Positions 27,061-35,630 of a DNA stretch of 64,000 bases are shown one piece after another. The stretch is from JAAXGX01 sp965203565 (GTDB lineage Bacteria > Acidobacteriota > Vicinamibacteria > Vicinamibacterales > UBA8438): positions 1,178,001 to 1,242,000 of the forward strand of contig OZ241896.1 of the NCBI GenBank assembly GCA_965203565.1. Reading direction: 5' to 3'. The stretch's first letter is position 1, and each line of letters starts with the position of its first letter. A model generated the notes under the pieces. It was not told the DNA's origin, did not search any database, and worked only from the letters and a program-made list of their open reading frames with translations. Position numbers and translations under genes: made by a program.

Positions 27061-28658
27061 ACGGCGCCCCCCACGGCGCGCCGCCGCCGCTCACCCGCCG
27101 CCGGATCCTGCTGATCTTCGCCGGTCTGATGACCGGCCTGCTGCTGGCGGCGCTCGACCAGACGATAGTCGCCACGGCGCTCCCGATCATCGTGGGCGAG
27201 CTGGGCGGCCTCGACTACTACTCCTGGGTCGTCACCGCGTACCTGCTCAGCTCGACCGTCTGCACGCCGCTCTACGGCAAGATCAGCGACCTGTACGGGC
27301 GGCGGCTCATGGTGCAGAGCGCGATCCTGATCTTCCTGGCGGGGTCGCTGCTGGCCGGCGTCGCCCAGGGGATGATCCAGCTCATCCTGTTCCGCGCCGT
27401 CCAGGGGGTCGGCGCGGGCGGCCTGATGGCGCTCACGTTCGCCGTGGTCGGCGACGTCGTGTCGCCGCGGGAGCGCGGGCGGTACATCGGCCTGCTGGCC
27501 GGGACCTGGGCGTTCGCCAGCGTCGTCGGGCCGCTCGTCGGCGGCTTCATCGTCGACAACGCGTCGTGGCGCTGGGTCTTCCTGATCAACCTGCCGATCG
27601 GCGCCGTGGCGTTCGCCGTGACGTCGAGCGTCCTGCGCCTGCCGGTCGTCCGCCGCGCCCGCCGGATAGACGTGCAGGGCGCGCTGCTGCTGACGGCGGG
27701 CGTGAGCGCCCTCCTGCTGGCGCTGGTCTGGGGCGGCGCGCAGTATCCGTGGGGGTCGCCGGTCATCGGCGGCCTGCTCGCCGGGGGGACCGTGCTGCTC
27801 GCCGCCTTCGTCCGCTGGGAGGCGCGGGCGGCGGAGCCGATCCTCCCGCTGCGCCTGTTCCGCGATCCGATATTCTCGGTCGGCTCGGCGCTCGGCTTCC
27901 TGACCGGCTGGGGGCTGTTCGGCGGGGTGGTCTTCCTGCCGCTCTTCCTGCAGGTGGTGTCCGGCGTCTCCGCCATGAACTCCGGGCTGCTGCTGCTCCC
28001 CCTCACCGCGGGGCTCGTGACCGGCTCGGTCGGCTCCGGCCGGATCATCAGCCAGACCGGGCGCTACCGGGGCTGGCCGATCGCCGGACTGGCCGCCGCG
28101 TCGGTCGGAATGGCCCTGATGACGCTGATGGACGCCGCCACTCCGCTCGCGGCGAGCGCGCTGTTCATGGTGATCCTCGGGCTGGGCGTCGGCGCCACGA
28201 TGCAGGTGACGATCCTCGTGGTGCAGAACGCCGTGGACCACCGCGACCTGGGCGTGGCGACGGCGGCGGCGCAGTTCTTCCGGCAGATGGGAGGCGCGTT
28301 CGGGGTCGCGGCGTTCGGCGCCGTCATGAACGCCCGCCTCGCGGCCGACCTGCCCGGCCGGATTCCGGCGCAGGCCATCGCCGACGTCGCCGGCGACCTC
28401 GGGGCGCTTCTCAGCAGCCCGGAGGCGATCCGCGCGCTGCCGCCGGCGGTGGCGGCGGGCGTCACGGCGTCGGTCGAGACCGCCATCCACTCGGTCTTCG
28501 TCTGGGCCGTCCCCCCGATGGTGATCGGGTTCGGGCTGTCCTGGTTCCTCAAGGAGATCCCGCTGCGCGAGACGGTCAGCGCCGCCGCCGCGGCCGAGGG
28601 GGCCGGCGAGGCGATCGACGCGGCGGGCGCGCCGGCCCCGGCGCACGGCCGCCGCTGA
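27057..28658 (+). CDS. MFS drug-efflux-type transporter, DHA2 family (14 TM)
   Basis: The 533-residue protein has about 14 hydrophobic segments. DHA2 markers are LAALDQTIVATALPIIVGEL in TM1 (motif D1), the loop 2-3 motif A GKISDLYGRRL, the TM5 motif C-like AFASVVGPLVGGFIV and NASWRWVFLINLPIGA. Relatives are proton-driven multidrug or organic-compound exporters (EmrB/QacA). The GTG start overlaps the fumarase TGA (GTGA), implying translational coupling to fumarase; why a TCA enzyme is coupled to an exporter is not obvious. An ATG at 27129 is an alternative start, but it would remove the N-terminal tail before TM1. The substrate is unknown. Confidence 0.9.
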
Positions 28659-28670
28659 CGCGGCGCGCCG

Positions 28671-31382
28671 TCACCGGAGCGCGGCCAGCTCCGCGGCGGT
28701 GACCGGCTCGGCCGGGCCGTGGAGGATCGCGTTGAAGAGCAGCTTGAACGTGGCGCGGGTCTGGCTGCGGAACGCGATCTGGCTGCCCATGATCACGGCC
28801 CGCCCCCGCCCGACGGCGAACGAGACCACGTTCGCCTGGTTCCGCAGGAGCTCGCCGCCGAGGAGCCAGCCGCTCGCCGTCAGGTCGGCCTCGTCCGGAT
28901 ACCGGGAGACGACCTCGGCCGCGACGTCGAAGCTCGGCGTCAGTCGGTACGCCTGGTCGAGCCGGAAGAAGACGGGCCACTCGGCCGGCATCCCGTAGCC
29001 GACCGGATGGTTCGGGTTGTGCTCCTGCTTCAGCAGCGATCCGGGGCAGTAGAAGACCGAGGTCGGATCGACGACGTCGCGCAGCGTGGCGGCGAGCCGC
29101 TCCGGGCCCTGGAACGCGTCGCGCAGCCGGCGCCGGATCTCGCCGGTGGGGATCTGCGCGCCGGCCGCGGGCGCGTACCCGACGCCGCCCGTCGGCAGCA
29201 CCGGCTCTATCGGGAGGTCGAGCAGCTCGCGCGCCGCGCCGACCGCGCTGCCCAGCGCCACCAGCGTCCCGCCGTCGTGCACCCACCGCCGCAACCGCCG
29301 CCAGCCGCGCTCGCCGACGCCGAACGCCCACCGCCACGAACGGTCGTGCCGGCGAGGGTCGAGACCGTTGACCATCCGGCTCCGCGTCGTCCCGGCCGGC
29401 AGGACGATGACGTCGTACCGGTCGGCGAGGTCCGCCTGGAAGTCGGCCGCCGACACCACGCGGTGATCGAGTCCGTACTGCTCGAACAGCCACATCAGCC
29501 ATCCGCCCGGAATGTTGTTGGCGACGCGCCACAGGCCGACGCGGGTCGGGTTCTTCAGGCGGTGGCCGCCGGCCGGCGGCGGCCGGTCCGCCGCGTGGAC
29601 GACGAGGCCGGTCCGGGCGGAAACCTGCTCCAGCACCCGTTCGGCGGCGGCGGTGGGCGGCGCGATCCACGCGCCGGGGCCGAGGCGCACGCCGCCCGGC
29701 AGCTCGATCGCCTCGGCGGCGCGGAAGACCGGCACGCCCGCCGATTGTAGCTGCGCGGCGGCGATGAACGCCGCGTTCGACGCCGGCGAAACGGCGTACG
29801 CCCAGCCCGGCCGCGGCGGCCGCGGCGGCCGCGGCGGGACGACCTCGGTCAACCGCTCCAGGTCGGCCCGGAACGGCCGTTCGATCCGCCGGACGTCGAC
29901 GCCCAGCAACAGGCCGAGGGTGTGGCCGGTGACGTCGTACGGCGGAATCGGCGGCCCGCCGGGGTAATGCCGGAGGTCCGGATATTCCTGCTCCTCCAGC
30001 ATCGTCTTGGCGAAGGCGCCGTACGGCTGCGCGAGCGGCACGACCCAGGACCCGGCCGGATAAGCCGCGCCGCCGGCGCGGAACGGCGCTCTGGCGCGGT
30101 GGATCTCCACCTCGCCGAAATGGAGGATCTCCAGCAGCTCGTACGTCTCGAACGGGTCGCGCTGATCGGCCGGGACGACGAAGGCGTACGGCGGCTGGTC
30201 CCGCTCCACCCAGTCCCGGTGCACCTGGTGGAAGTTCTCCATCCACCGGACGCGGTACTTCGCCACCTGCTCGAGTCCGGCGAACACTGCGATCCGGCCG
30301 TACTCGACGATGTCGGACAACCGCCACACCCCCCGGTCGTACGGCACGGGGAAGTTCCAGCGGGTCTCCTGCGGGCCGAGCGGCCGGCTCGGTCCGGCCG
30401 GGTTGTACAGCGGGTCGGCCAGGCGGGCGCTGGCGATCTCGGTCAGGATGCGCGGCTGCCCGTGATAGAGCATGTACTGCCGCGCCGGCGACCAGAGGTC
30501 GTACTGATCGTTGTAGATCACCCCTTTCTTGCCGGCCGAGATCAGCGCCGACGCCATCGCCAGGCCGATCTGCTCCTGCCCCTTGAGCAGGATCGGGTGG
30601 ATGTTCGGGTCGTACGGGTCCCGGAACGGGGGAACGAAGATCCGGGCGCCGTCCCATCCCATCTGGTGCATGTCGTGCGTCACCTGCGGCTTGTACTGGC
30701 GGTGGATCTCGATGGCGAGCCGCGTCTCCTTCTGCGTGAACATGAACCAGTCGCGGTTGTCGTCGTGCCCGGTGTAGCGGTGGTACAGGTCGGGATACAG
30801 CCGCTGGTAGCCGGTGCCGCGCGTGTCGTACCAGTGGTCGACCACGAGCATCTGGCCGTCCGGGTTCTGCGACGGGACGAGCAGCACCACCGTGTTGTCG
30901 AGAATCTCCCGCACCTCCGGCGACCCGTCCGCGGCGAGCCGGTGGGCGATCTCGATGATCGCCTGCCCGTTCCCGACCTCGTTCGCATGGATCGTGGCGT
31001 AGAGGAAGTAGAACGGGACGCCTTCCTGGGCCAGCGCCTTCGCTTCCGACTCCGGCAGGCCGCGGGGGTCGGCGAGCCGGTGGTTGATGGCGATCAGCCG
31101 GTCGAGCCGGTCCAGGTTCGACTTCGCGCTCAGGGTGACGAGGACGTACGGATGGCCGTTCGTCGACGTCCCCCGCTGCTCGTACCGCACGCGGTCCGAC
31201 CGGTCGGCGAGGTGGCGCAGATATTCGAGGACCTTGGGGTAGCGGGCCAGCTCGCCGTCGGCGCCGATCTCGAAGCCGAAGAACTCGGCCGGCGCGGCGA
31301 TCGGCTGCGCGGTCGCCGCGGCCGGCGCGCCCGCGCCGAGCGCGGCGGCGACGGCGATGGTCAGAAGCAGGCGCGGCCGCAT
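28671..31382 (-). CDS. Secreted M14-family zinc carboxypeptidase
   Basis: The protein has 903 residues with a signal peptide ending in ATAQPIAAPA. The M14 catalytic domain covers roughly residues 40-330: zinc ligands HxxE in IHANEVGNGQAIIEIA and the later His in QVTHDMHQMGWDG, plus the substrate-binding NPDGQMLVVDHWYDTRG and TGHDDNRDWFMFTQKETR. The C-terminal half contains a glutamine-amidotransferase-like beta/alpha region (YDVIVLPAGTTRSRM, VHDGGTLVALGSAVGA) and ends with ATFKLLFNAILHGPAEPV. This layout is common in large secreted M14 peptidases of Acidobacteria and Bacteroidetes. It would release C-terminal residues from extracellular peptides. It converges on the MFS gene 12 bp away. Confidence 0.9.
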   Translation of the reverse strand: MRPRLLLTIAVAAALGAGAPAAATAQPIAAPAEFFGFEIGADGELARYPKVLEYLRHLADRSDRVRYEQRGTSTNGHPYVLVTLSAKSNLDRLDRLIAINHRLADPRGLPESEAKALAQEGVPFYFLYATIHANEVGNGQAIIEIAHRLAADGSPEVREILDNTVVLLVPSQNPDGQMLVVDHWYDTRGTGYQRLYPDLYHRYTGHDDNRDWFMFTQKETRLAIEIHRQYKPQVTHDMHQMGWDGARIFVPPFRDPYDPNIHPILLKGQEQIGLAMASALISAGKKGVIYNDQYDLWSPARQYMLYHGQPRILTEIASARLADPLYNPAGPSRPLGPQETRWNFPVPYDRGVWRLSDIVEYGRIAVFAGLEQVAKYRVRWMENFHQVHRDWVERDQPPYAFVVPADQRDPFETYELLEILHFGEVEIHRARAPFRAGGAAYPAGSWVVPLAQPYGAFAKTMLEEQEYPDLRHYPGGPPIPPYDVTGHTLGLLLGVDVRRIERPFRADLERLTEVVPPRPPRPPRPGWAYAVSPASNAAFIAAAQLQSAGVPVFRAAEAIELPGGVRLGPGAWIAPPTAAAERVLEQVSARTGLVVHAADRPPPAGGHRLKNPTRVGLWRVANNIPGGWLMWLFEQYGLDHRVVSAADFQADLADRYDVIVLPAGTTRSRMVNGLDPRRHDRSWRWAFGVGERGWRRLRRWVHDGGTLVALGSAVGAARELLDLPIEPVLPTGGVGYAPAAGAQIPTGEIRRRLRDAFQGPERLAATLRDVVDPTSVFYCPGSLLKQEHNPNHPVGYGMPAEWPVFFRLDQAYRLTPSFDVAAEVVSRYPDEADLTASGWLLGGELLRNQANVVSFAVGRGRAVIMGSQIAFRSQTRATFKLLFNAILHGPAEPVTAAELAALR

Positions 31383-31387
31383 GAGCA

Positions 31388-31409
31388 GTTCCGCAGAATA
31401 ACATGGGGC
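31388..31409. repeat. 22-bp direct repeat, left copy (flanks the truncated DUF4143 gene)
   Basis: GTTCCGCAGAATAACATGGG and the next two bases recur at 32069-32090 with two mismatches, in the same direction. The copies bracket the DUF4143 remnant. The left copy lies just upstream of the M14 start and could also include its -10 element when read on the minus strand (TTATTCT). Confidence 0.5.
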
Positions 31410-31428
31410 CGTCGGCGGTCCGGACCGC

Positions 31429-32058
31429 GTGCGGGCGCCCGCCGCCGCGCTGCACCGTTTCTGGACGATGCTCGCCCACTGTCACGGGCAGATCTGGAAC
31501 GCCGCGCAGCCGGCCCGCGCTCTCGGCGTGAGCCCGCTGACGGCGCGGCGCTACCTCGACCGGCTGGTTGACGCGTTCATGATCCGGCAGTTGCCGCCCT
31601 GCCACGCGAACATTCGCAAGCGGCAGGTCAAGGCGCCGAAGATCTACGTCCGGGACAGCGGCCTGCTGCACCAGCTACTCGGGATCGGCTCCGAGAAGGG
31701 GCTGCTGAGCCATCCGAAGCTCGGCGCGTCATGGGAAGGTTTCGTGATCGAGCAGGTGCTGGCGCTGCTCCAGCCGGACGAAGCCTGCTTCTGGGCCACG
31801 CATCAGGGCGCCGAGATCGATCTGGTGCTGCGCGTCAGCGACAGGTGGTACGGCGTCGAGTGCAAGCGCGCCGACGCGCCGCGCATGACGCGCTCGATCC
31901 GCACGGCGCTCGACGACCTGCGCCTCGAGCGCGTCGCCGTCATCTACCCCGGCCGCAAGCGGTACGCCGTCGCGCCGGCGGTCGACGCCGTGCCCTTGCA
32001 CGCGCTGCGTTCCGCGGGGACGGCGGAGGAGCTTCGCGCGCGCCTGTGGGCGGCGTGA
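31429..32058 (+). pseudogene. 5'-truncated AAA_14/DUF4143 ATPase (C-terminal half only)
   Basis: The 209-codon frame corresponds only to the C-terminal DUF4143 half of the family. It begins in the linker (LHRFWTMLAHCHGQIWNAAQ), runs through the winged-helix part (ARALGVSPLTARRYLDRLVD, RQVKAPKIYVRDSGLLHQLL) and the nuclease-like EIDLVLRVSDRWYGVECKRA, and ends normally. The whole P-loop ATPase domain is missing, and no start signal stands at the GTG 31429. It is therefore read as a remnant rather than a short gene. Short direct repeats at 31388 and 32069 flank it, hinting that it arrived, or was trimmed, by recombination. Confidence 0.72.
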
Positions 32059-32068
32059 ACAGCCCGCG

Positions 32069-32090
32069 GTTCCGCGGAATATCATGGGGC
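32069..32090. repeat. 22-bp direct repeat, right copy
   Basis: GTTCCGCGGAATATCATGGG plus two bases, the partner of 31388-31409. It lies between the DUF4143 remnant and the exported methyltransferase gene, and may form part of the latter's promoter region. Confidence 0.5.
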
Positions 32091-32148
32091 GGGCGGATGC
32101 GGAGACGTTGACGATGCGTCACACGGGCTGCCAGGGGAGAGCGGCGTC

Positions 32149-33525
32149 GTGAGCCGCGGATCGGCTGCGCGGACGGCGCCGGCGGTCCGCGCGGCCGCGG
32201 TTGCGGCGATCGCGGTCGCGACCGCCGCAACCGCGCCGGGGGCGGCTCAGCAGCCGCCGGGGACGGACCGGCGCCGCGTCCCGGCCGACTTCATGAGCCA
32301 CCTCGGCGCCGACTGGCTGGAGCGGGCCGAACGCGCCGACGAGGAGCAGCCCGAGCGCGTGCTCGACGCGATGGGGCTCCGGCCCGGCGACGTCGTGGCC
32401 GACGTCGGGTGCGGGTCGGGCTACTACGCCCGCCGGATGGCGCGCCGCGTCCGGCCCGGCGGCAAGGTCTACTGCGAGGAGATCCAGCCGGAGATGCTCG
32501 ACGTCATGCGCCGGCGCGCGGCCGACGAAGGGGTGGACGGGATCGAGGCGGTGCTCGGCTCCCCGACCGACCCGAGACTGCCGCCCGGCGCCGTCGACTG
32601 GGTCCTGATCGCCGACGTGTACCACGAGATGTCGGACCCGGAGCCGATGCTCGCCGGCATCCGCCGCGCGCTGGCGCCCGGCGGGCAGGTCGCGCTGCTG
32701 GAGTACCGGGTGGAGGACGGGACCGGCGACTGGATCAAGGCGGACCACGCGATGTCGGTCCGGCAGGTGCTGACGGAGTGGAAGGCGGCCGGCTTCGAGC
32801 TGGCCGCGCTGCACGACTTCCTCCCCAGCCAGCACCTGTTCTTCTTCCGGCCCGCGGGCAGCGGCGCCGGCGGCGGTGAGGCGCTCGCCGACCACGACCT
32901 GTTCGCCGCGCTCGACGCCGGCCTGATCGAGGTCGAGGCGCGCGGCGCCGGAGCGGACGCCGTGACGCTCCGGGTGCGGCGCACGGGCGGCCGGCCGCTC
33001 GTGGTGACCTCGCCGGTGGCGACTTGGTTCGAGGCGGACGGGGCGCGCGACATGATCGCGCGTCGCGACGGATGGATCGTCCTCGACGGCGACGGGTGGC
33101 GCGACTGGCCGCTCCGCGCCGTCGGGAGGGGCCGCGGCGATCGCCCGCCCGGGCCCGATCGGACGCTCACGATCCGCCCGCCTTCAGCCATTCCGCAGAT
33201 CGGGGCGGCGCTGCACCAAGTCCAGACCGGGACGTACGCCGTCGGCGACTCGCCGACCCTCTACCTGCCGAGGCTCGCCGCCGTCGAGGCGGCGGCGGTC
33301 TGGATAGCCGGCGGCGACGAACGGTACGCCGCGTTGGCCGCTTCCATCGGCGGGACGCGCGTTCCGCCGGAGTACGCCGCGGCGTTCGCGCTGGTGATCA
33401 TCGACCGGGCCGGCATCGACGTCACGCGACGGCGCATCTGGGCCGACCGCGACACGATCTTCGGCCGCCTGCGCGACCCCGGCCTGCGCGCGTGGTACGC
33501 GATGAAGACGAACGGCCGGGAGTGA
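32149..33525 (+). CDS. Exported class I SAM-methyltransferase-like protein with extra C-terminal domain
   Basis: The GTG start at 32149 gives 458 residues. The N-terminus (AAAVAAIAVATAATAPGAAQ) is a signal peptide or anchor, unusual for a SAM enzyme. Residues about 45-240 form a Rossmann methyltransferase: PERVLDAMGLRPGDVVADVG with motif I DVGCGSGYYAR, VYCEEIQPEMLDVM, and motif IV-like VDWVLIADVYHEM, then PGGQVALLEYRVEDG. The last 220 residues have no clear match; they hold beta-rich segments and a helical end (PEYAAAFALVIIDRAGIDVT). Similar signal-bearing methyltransferases occur in Acidobacteria. How it would obtain SAM outside the cytoplasm is unclear, so the N-terminus may be a membrane anchor with the enzyme facing inward, or the domain may be non-catalytic. 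Confidence 0.8.
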   Translation: MSRGSAARTAPAVRAAAVAAIAVATAATAPGAAQQPPGTDRRRVPADFMSHLGADWLERAERADEEQPERVLDAMGLRPGDVVADVGCGSGYYARRMARRVRPGGKVYCEEIQPEMLDVMRRRAADEGVDGIEAVLGSPTDPRLPPGAVDWVLIADVYHEMSDPEPMLAGIRRALAPGGQVALLEYRVEDGTGDWIKADHAMSVRQVLTEWKAAGFELAALHDFLPSQHLFFFRPAGSGAGGGEALADHDLFAALDAGLIEVEARGAGADAVTLRVRRTGGRPLVVTSPVATWFEADGARDMIARRDGWIVLDGDGWRDWPLRAVGRGRGDRPPGPDRTLTIRPPSAIPQIGAALHQVQTGTYAVGDSPTLYLPRLAAVEAAAVWIAGGDERYAALAASIGGTRVPPEYAAAFALVIIDRAGIDVTRRRIWADRDTIFGRLRDPGLRAWYAMKTNGRE

Positions 33526-33534
33526 CCTGCCTTC

Positions 33535-33601
33535 GCAGCCCGCGCAGGAAGCCCCGCTGCATTCGGCATCACCCCCGTGCGGGCGGCCGAAAGCCGAATG
33601 G
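33535..33601. repeat. Partial MITE end plus hairpin
   Basis: CAGCCCGCGCAGGAAGCCCC (33535 on) and the following GCTGCATTCGG match the left end of repeat copy B. The homology then stops. CATTCGGC (33560-33567) and GCCGAATG (33594-33601) form an inverted pair. This sits in the 164-bp gap between the methyltransferase and PDZ genes and could be a decayed repeat or a terminator-like hairpin. Confidence 0.45.
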
Positions 33602-33689
33602 CGCGGCAAGCCGTCTTACTTGACAGCCGGAAGCGAAGGCCCGCTGCATGCGCGCGGCGCCTGTCGCCGATACAGGGAGGGTTCGATAC

Positions 33690-34553
33690 ATGCGACGCAT
33701 CATCAGCATCCGTTCGGCGTGGATGGCCGCCGCCGCCGCCGTGCTCGCAGCCGCGCCCGCGTTGACCGCGCAGGCGGCGCAGTCCCGGGAACGCTCGGAC
33801 GAATCGGACGCCGCGCACGTCCGGCGCGCCGTCGGGGAAGCCGGCCGCGGCAGCCGGATCGGACTCTCGATTGAGGAGGTCGAGCAGGGCGGCGACGCGC
33901 CGGCCGAGGGCGCCGTCGTGACGGGCGTCGCGGACGACAGCCCCGCGAGCGCGGCCGGATTCGCGGTGGGGGACGTCGTCGTGCGGTTCGCCGGCGAGCG
34001 GGTCCGCGGCGTGCGGCAACTGTCGCGTCTGGTGGGCGAGACCCCGGTCGGGCGGACGGTTCCGGTGGAGGTCGTCCGCGAGGGGGATCGCGTGCAGCTG
34101 GAGGTGGCGCCCGAGCGGCGGGAGGGCCGTTTCGGGCGGCGGCTCCACCGGCTGGGCCGGAACTTCCGCGCAGCCGTGCGCGGACTGCGCGACGGCGAGA
34201 TGGAGGACGTCGAGATGGAGATCGAACGCGGCCCCCGGCGCGGACGTCTCGGCGCCGACGTGGTGGGACTCTCGCCGCAACTCGCCGACCACTACAGGGT
34301 GGACGCCGGCGTGCTGGTCATGACCGTCCCCGGCGACACGGCGGCCGACGCCGCCGGCCTCAGGGCGGGCGACGTCGTGACGGCGATCGACGATCGTCCC
34401 GTCGCCGGCGTCCGCGACGTGCGGCGGCGTCTCGCGGCGGTCGAGCCGGGGCGCGTTTTCTCGATCGAGGTGATGCGCGGCGGCGAGACGCTCTCGCTGG
34501 AGGCGCAACTCGCCGACCCGCCGACCCGCCGCCGGCCGGGCCGCCGCGTCTGA
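33690..34553 (+). CDS. Exported protein with two PDZ domains
   Basis: This 287-residue protein has GGGAGG ten bases upstream of ATG 33690 and a signal peptide ending near APALTAQAAQ. Two PDZ domains are evident. The first (about residues 48-135) has GSRIGLSIEEV, GVADDSPASAAGFAVGDVVV and VGRTVPVEVVREGDRVQLEV. The second (about 188-275) has LGADVVGLSPQLADHYRVDA, GVLVMTVPGDTAADAAGLRA and GDVVTAIDDRPVAGV. An Arg-rich linker separates them. No protease domain is present, so it is probably a periplasmic adaptor resembling the PDZ part of HtrA/DegP. The MITE copy B follows it. Confidence 0.85.
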   Translation: MRRIISIRSAWMAAAAAVLAAAPALTAQAAQSRERSDESDAAHVRRAVGEAGRGSRIGLSIEEVEQGGDAPAEGAVVTGVADDSPASAAGFAVGDVVVRFAGERVRGVRQLSRLVGETPVGRTVPVEVVREGDRVQLEVAPERREGRFGRRLHRLGRNFRAAVRGLRDGEMEDVEMEIERGPRRGRLGADVVGLSPQLADHYRVDAGVLVMTVPGDTAADAAGLRAGDVVTAIDDRPVAGVRDVRRRLAAVEPGRVFSIEVMRGGETLSLEAQLADPPTRRRPGRRV

Positions 34554-34576
34554 CGGCCGGCCGGCGAAGCCATCCT

Positions 34577-34695
34577 GACAGCCCACGCAGGAAAGTCCCC
34601 GCTGCATTCGAGCGGCGATGCATCCCGCCTGACGGCGCTGTTCGTCGGTTGCGCATGCCCGATATGCGCCTCCTCACGCCTTGTCAGCCGGGCGC
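34577..34695. repeat. MITE-like repeat, copy B (right end missing)
   Basis: It begins GACAGCCCACGCAGGAAAGT and carries the shared interior (CCCCGCTGCATTCGAGCGGC, ATGCATCCCGCCTGACGGCG, CTCCTCACGCC). It stops after GTCAGCCGGGCGC, so about 40 bp and the right inverted end are missing. It has the same orientation as copy A. It ends 20 bp before the lipid-kinase start. Confidence 0.7.
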
Positions 34696-34715
34696 ACCGG
34701 TAGAATCGCACGACT

Positions 34716-35618
34716 GTGCGGATCGGCGTCGTCATCAATCCCCGCGCCGGCGCCGATCGGGAAAGGGCGGCCGGTGCGCGCGCGGCGTTCGCGCGCGATG
34801 TGCTGCGGACGCGGGGGCTCGACGGCGAGGTCGCGATCGCGGACGGTCCCGGCCGGGGCCGGGAGGCGGCCCGCGCGTGGGTCGAGCGGGGCGTCGAGAC
34901 CGTGGTGGCCTGGGGCGGCGACGGCACGATCAACGAGGTCGCCTCGGCGCTCGTCCAGCGCCGCGTGACGCTCGGCGTCGTCCCGGCCGGCTCCGGCAAC
35001 GGCCTAGCGCGCGAGCTCGGGATCGACCGGCGGCCGGCGCGCGCGCTCGCCGACGCGCTGGACGGGCCGGTCCGGCGGATCGACGCGGGCGAGCTGGGGG
35101 GGCGGCTGTTCTTCAACGTCGCCGGGGTCGGGTTCGACGCCCATCTCGCGGCGGCGTTCAACGCCGGCGCCCGCCGCGGCCTCGCCGGCTACGCGGCGTC
35201 GACGCTGCGCGCGCTTGCCGCGTACCGTCCGGAGCGGTACCGAGTGGCGGCCGAGCAGGCCGAGATCGACGGCAAGGCCCTGTTCGCGGCGCTCGCCAAC
35301 ACCCGGCAGTACGGCAACCGCGCCGTCGTCGCTCCCCGCGCCCGGCCGGACGACGGCCTGCTGGAGCTCGTCGTCGTCCCGCCGCTCTCGCCGGCGGCGG
35401 CCTTGTGGCACGCCCGCCGCCTGTTCACCGGCGCGCTGCCCACGTTGCGCGGCGTGCGGATGCGTCCGGTCCGGCGCGGAGAGATCACCGGCGACGGGCC
35501 GCTGACGTTCCACGTGGACGGGGAGGCGGTTGCCGGTCCGAGCGCGCTGTCGTTCACCGTCCACCCGCAGGCGCTGCCGGTCCGCGTCCCGCGCCCGGCC
35601 GGCGCCGGCCGGGCGTGA
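34716..35618 (+). CDS. Diacylglycerol-kinase-family lipid kinase (YegS/BmrU type)
   Basis: This 300-residue cytoplasmic or membrane-peripheral kinase would phosphorylate diacylglycerol or a related lipid. The nucleotide-binding loop is VVAWGGDGTINEVASAL (residues about 66-82) and the second family motif is GVVPAGSGNGLARELGI. The C-terminal beta domain has LFFNVAGVGFDAHLAAAFNA, ALFAALANTRQYGNRAVVAP and a terminal GPLTFHVDGEAVAG. The start is the GTG at 34716, directly followed by RIGVVINPRAG, the first beta strand. Length and motifs are complete. The convergent dsbD ends 12 bp away. Confidence 0.92.
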   Translation: MRIGVVINPRAGADRERAAGARAAFARDVLRTRGLDGEVAIADGPGRGREAARAWVERGVETVVAWGGDGTINEVASALVQRRVTLGVVPAGSGNGLARELGIDRRPARALADALDGPVRRIDAGELGGRLFFNVAGVGFDAHLAAAFNAGARRGLAGYAASTLRALAAYRPERYRVAAEQAEIDGKALFAALANTRQYGNRAVVAPRARPDDGLLELVVVPPLSPAAALWHARRLFTGALPTLRGVRMRPVRRGEITGDGPLTFHVDGEAVAGPSALSFTVHPQALPVRVPRPAGAGRA

Positions 35619-35630
35619 ACGGGAGGGTCG

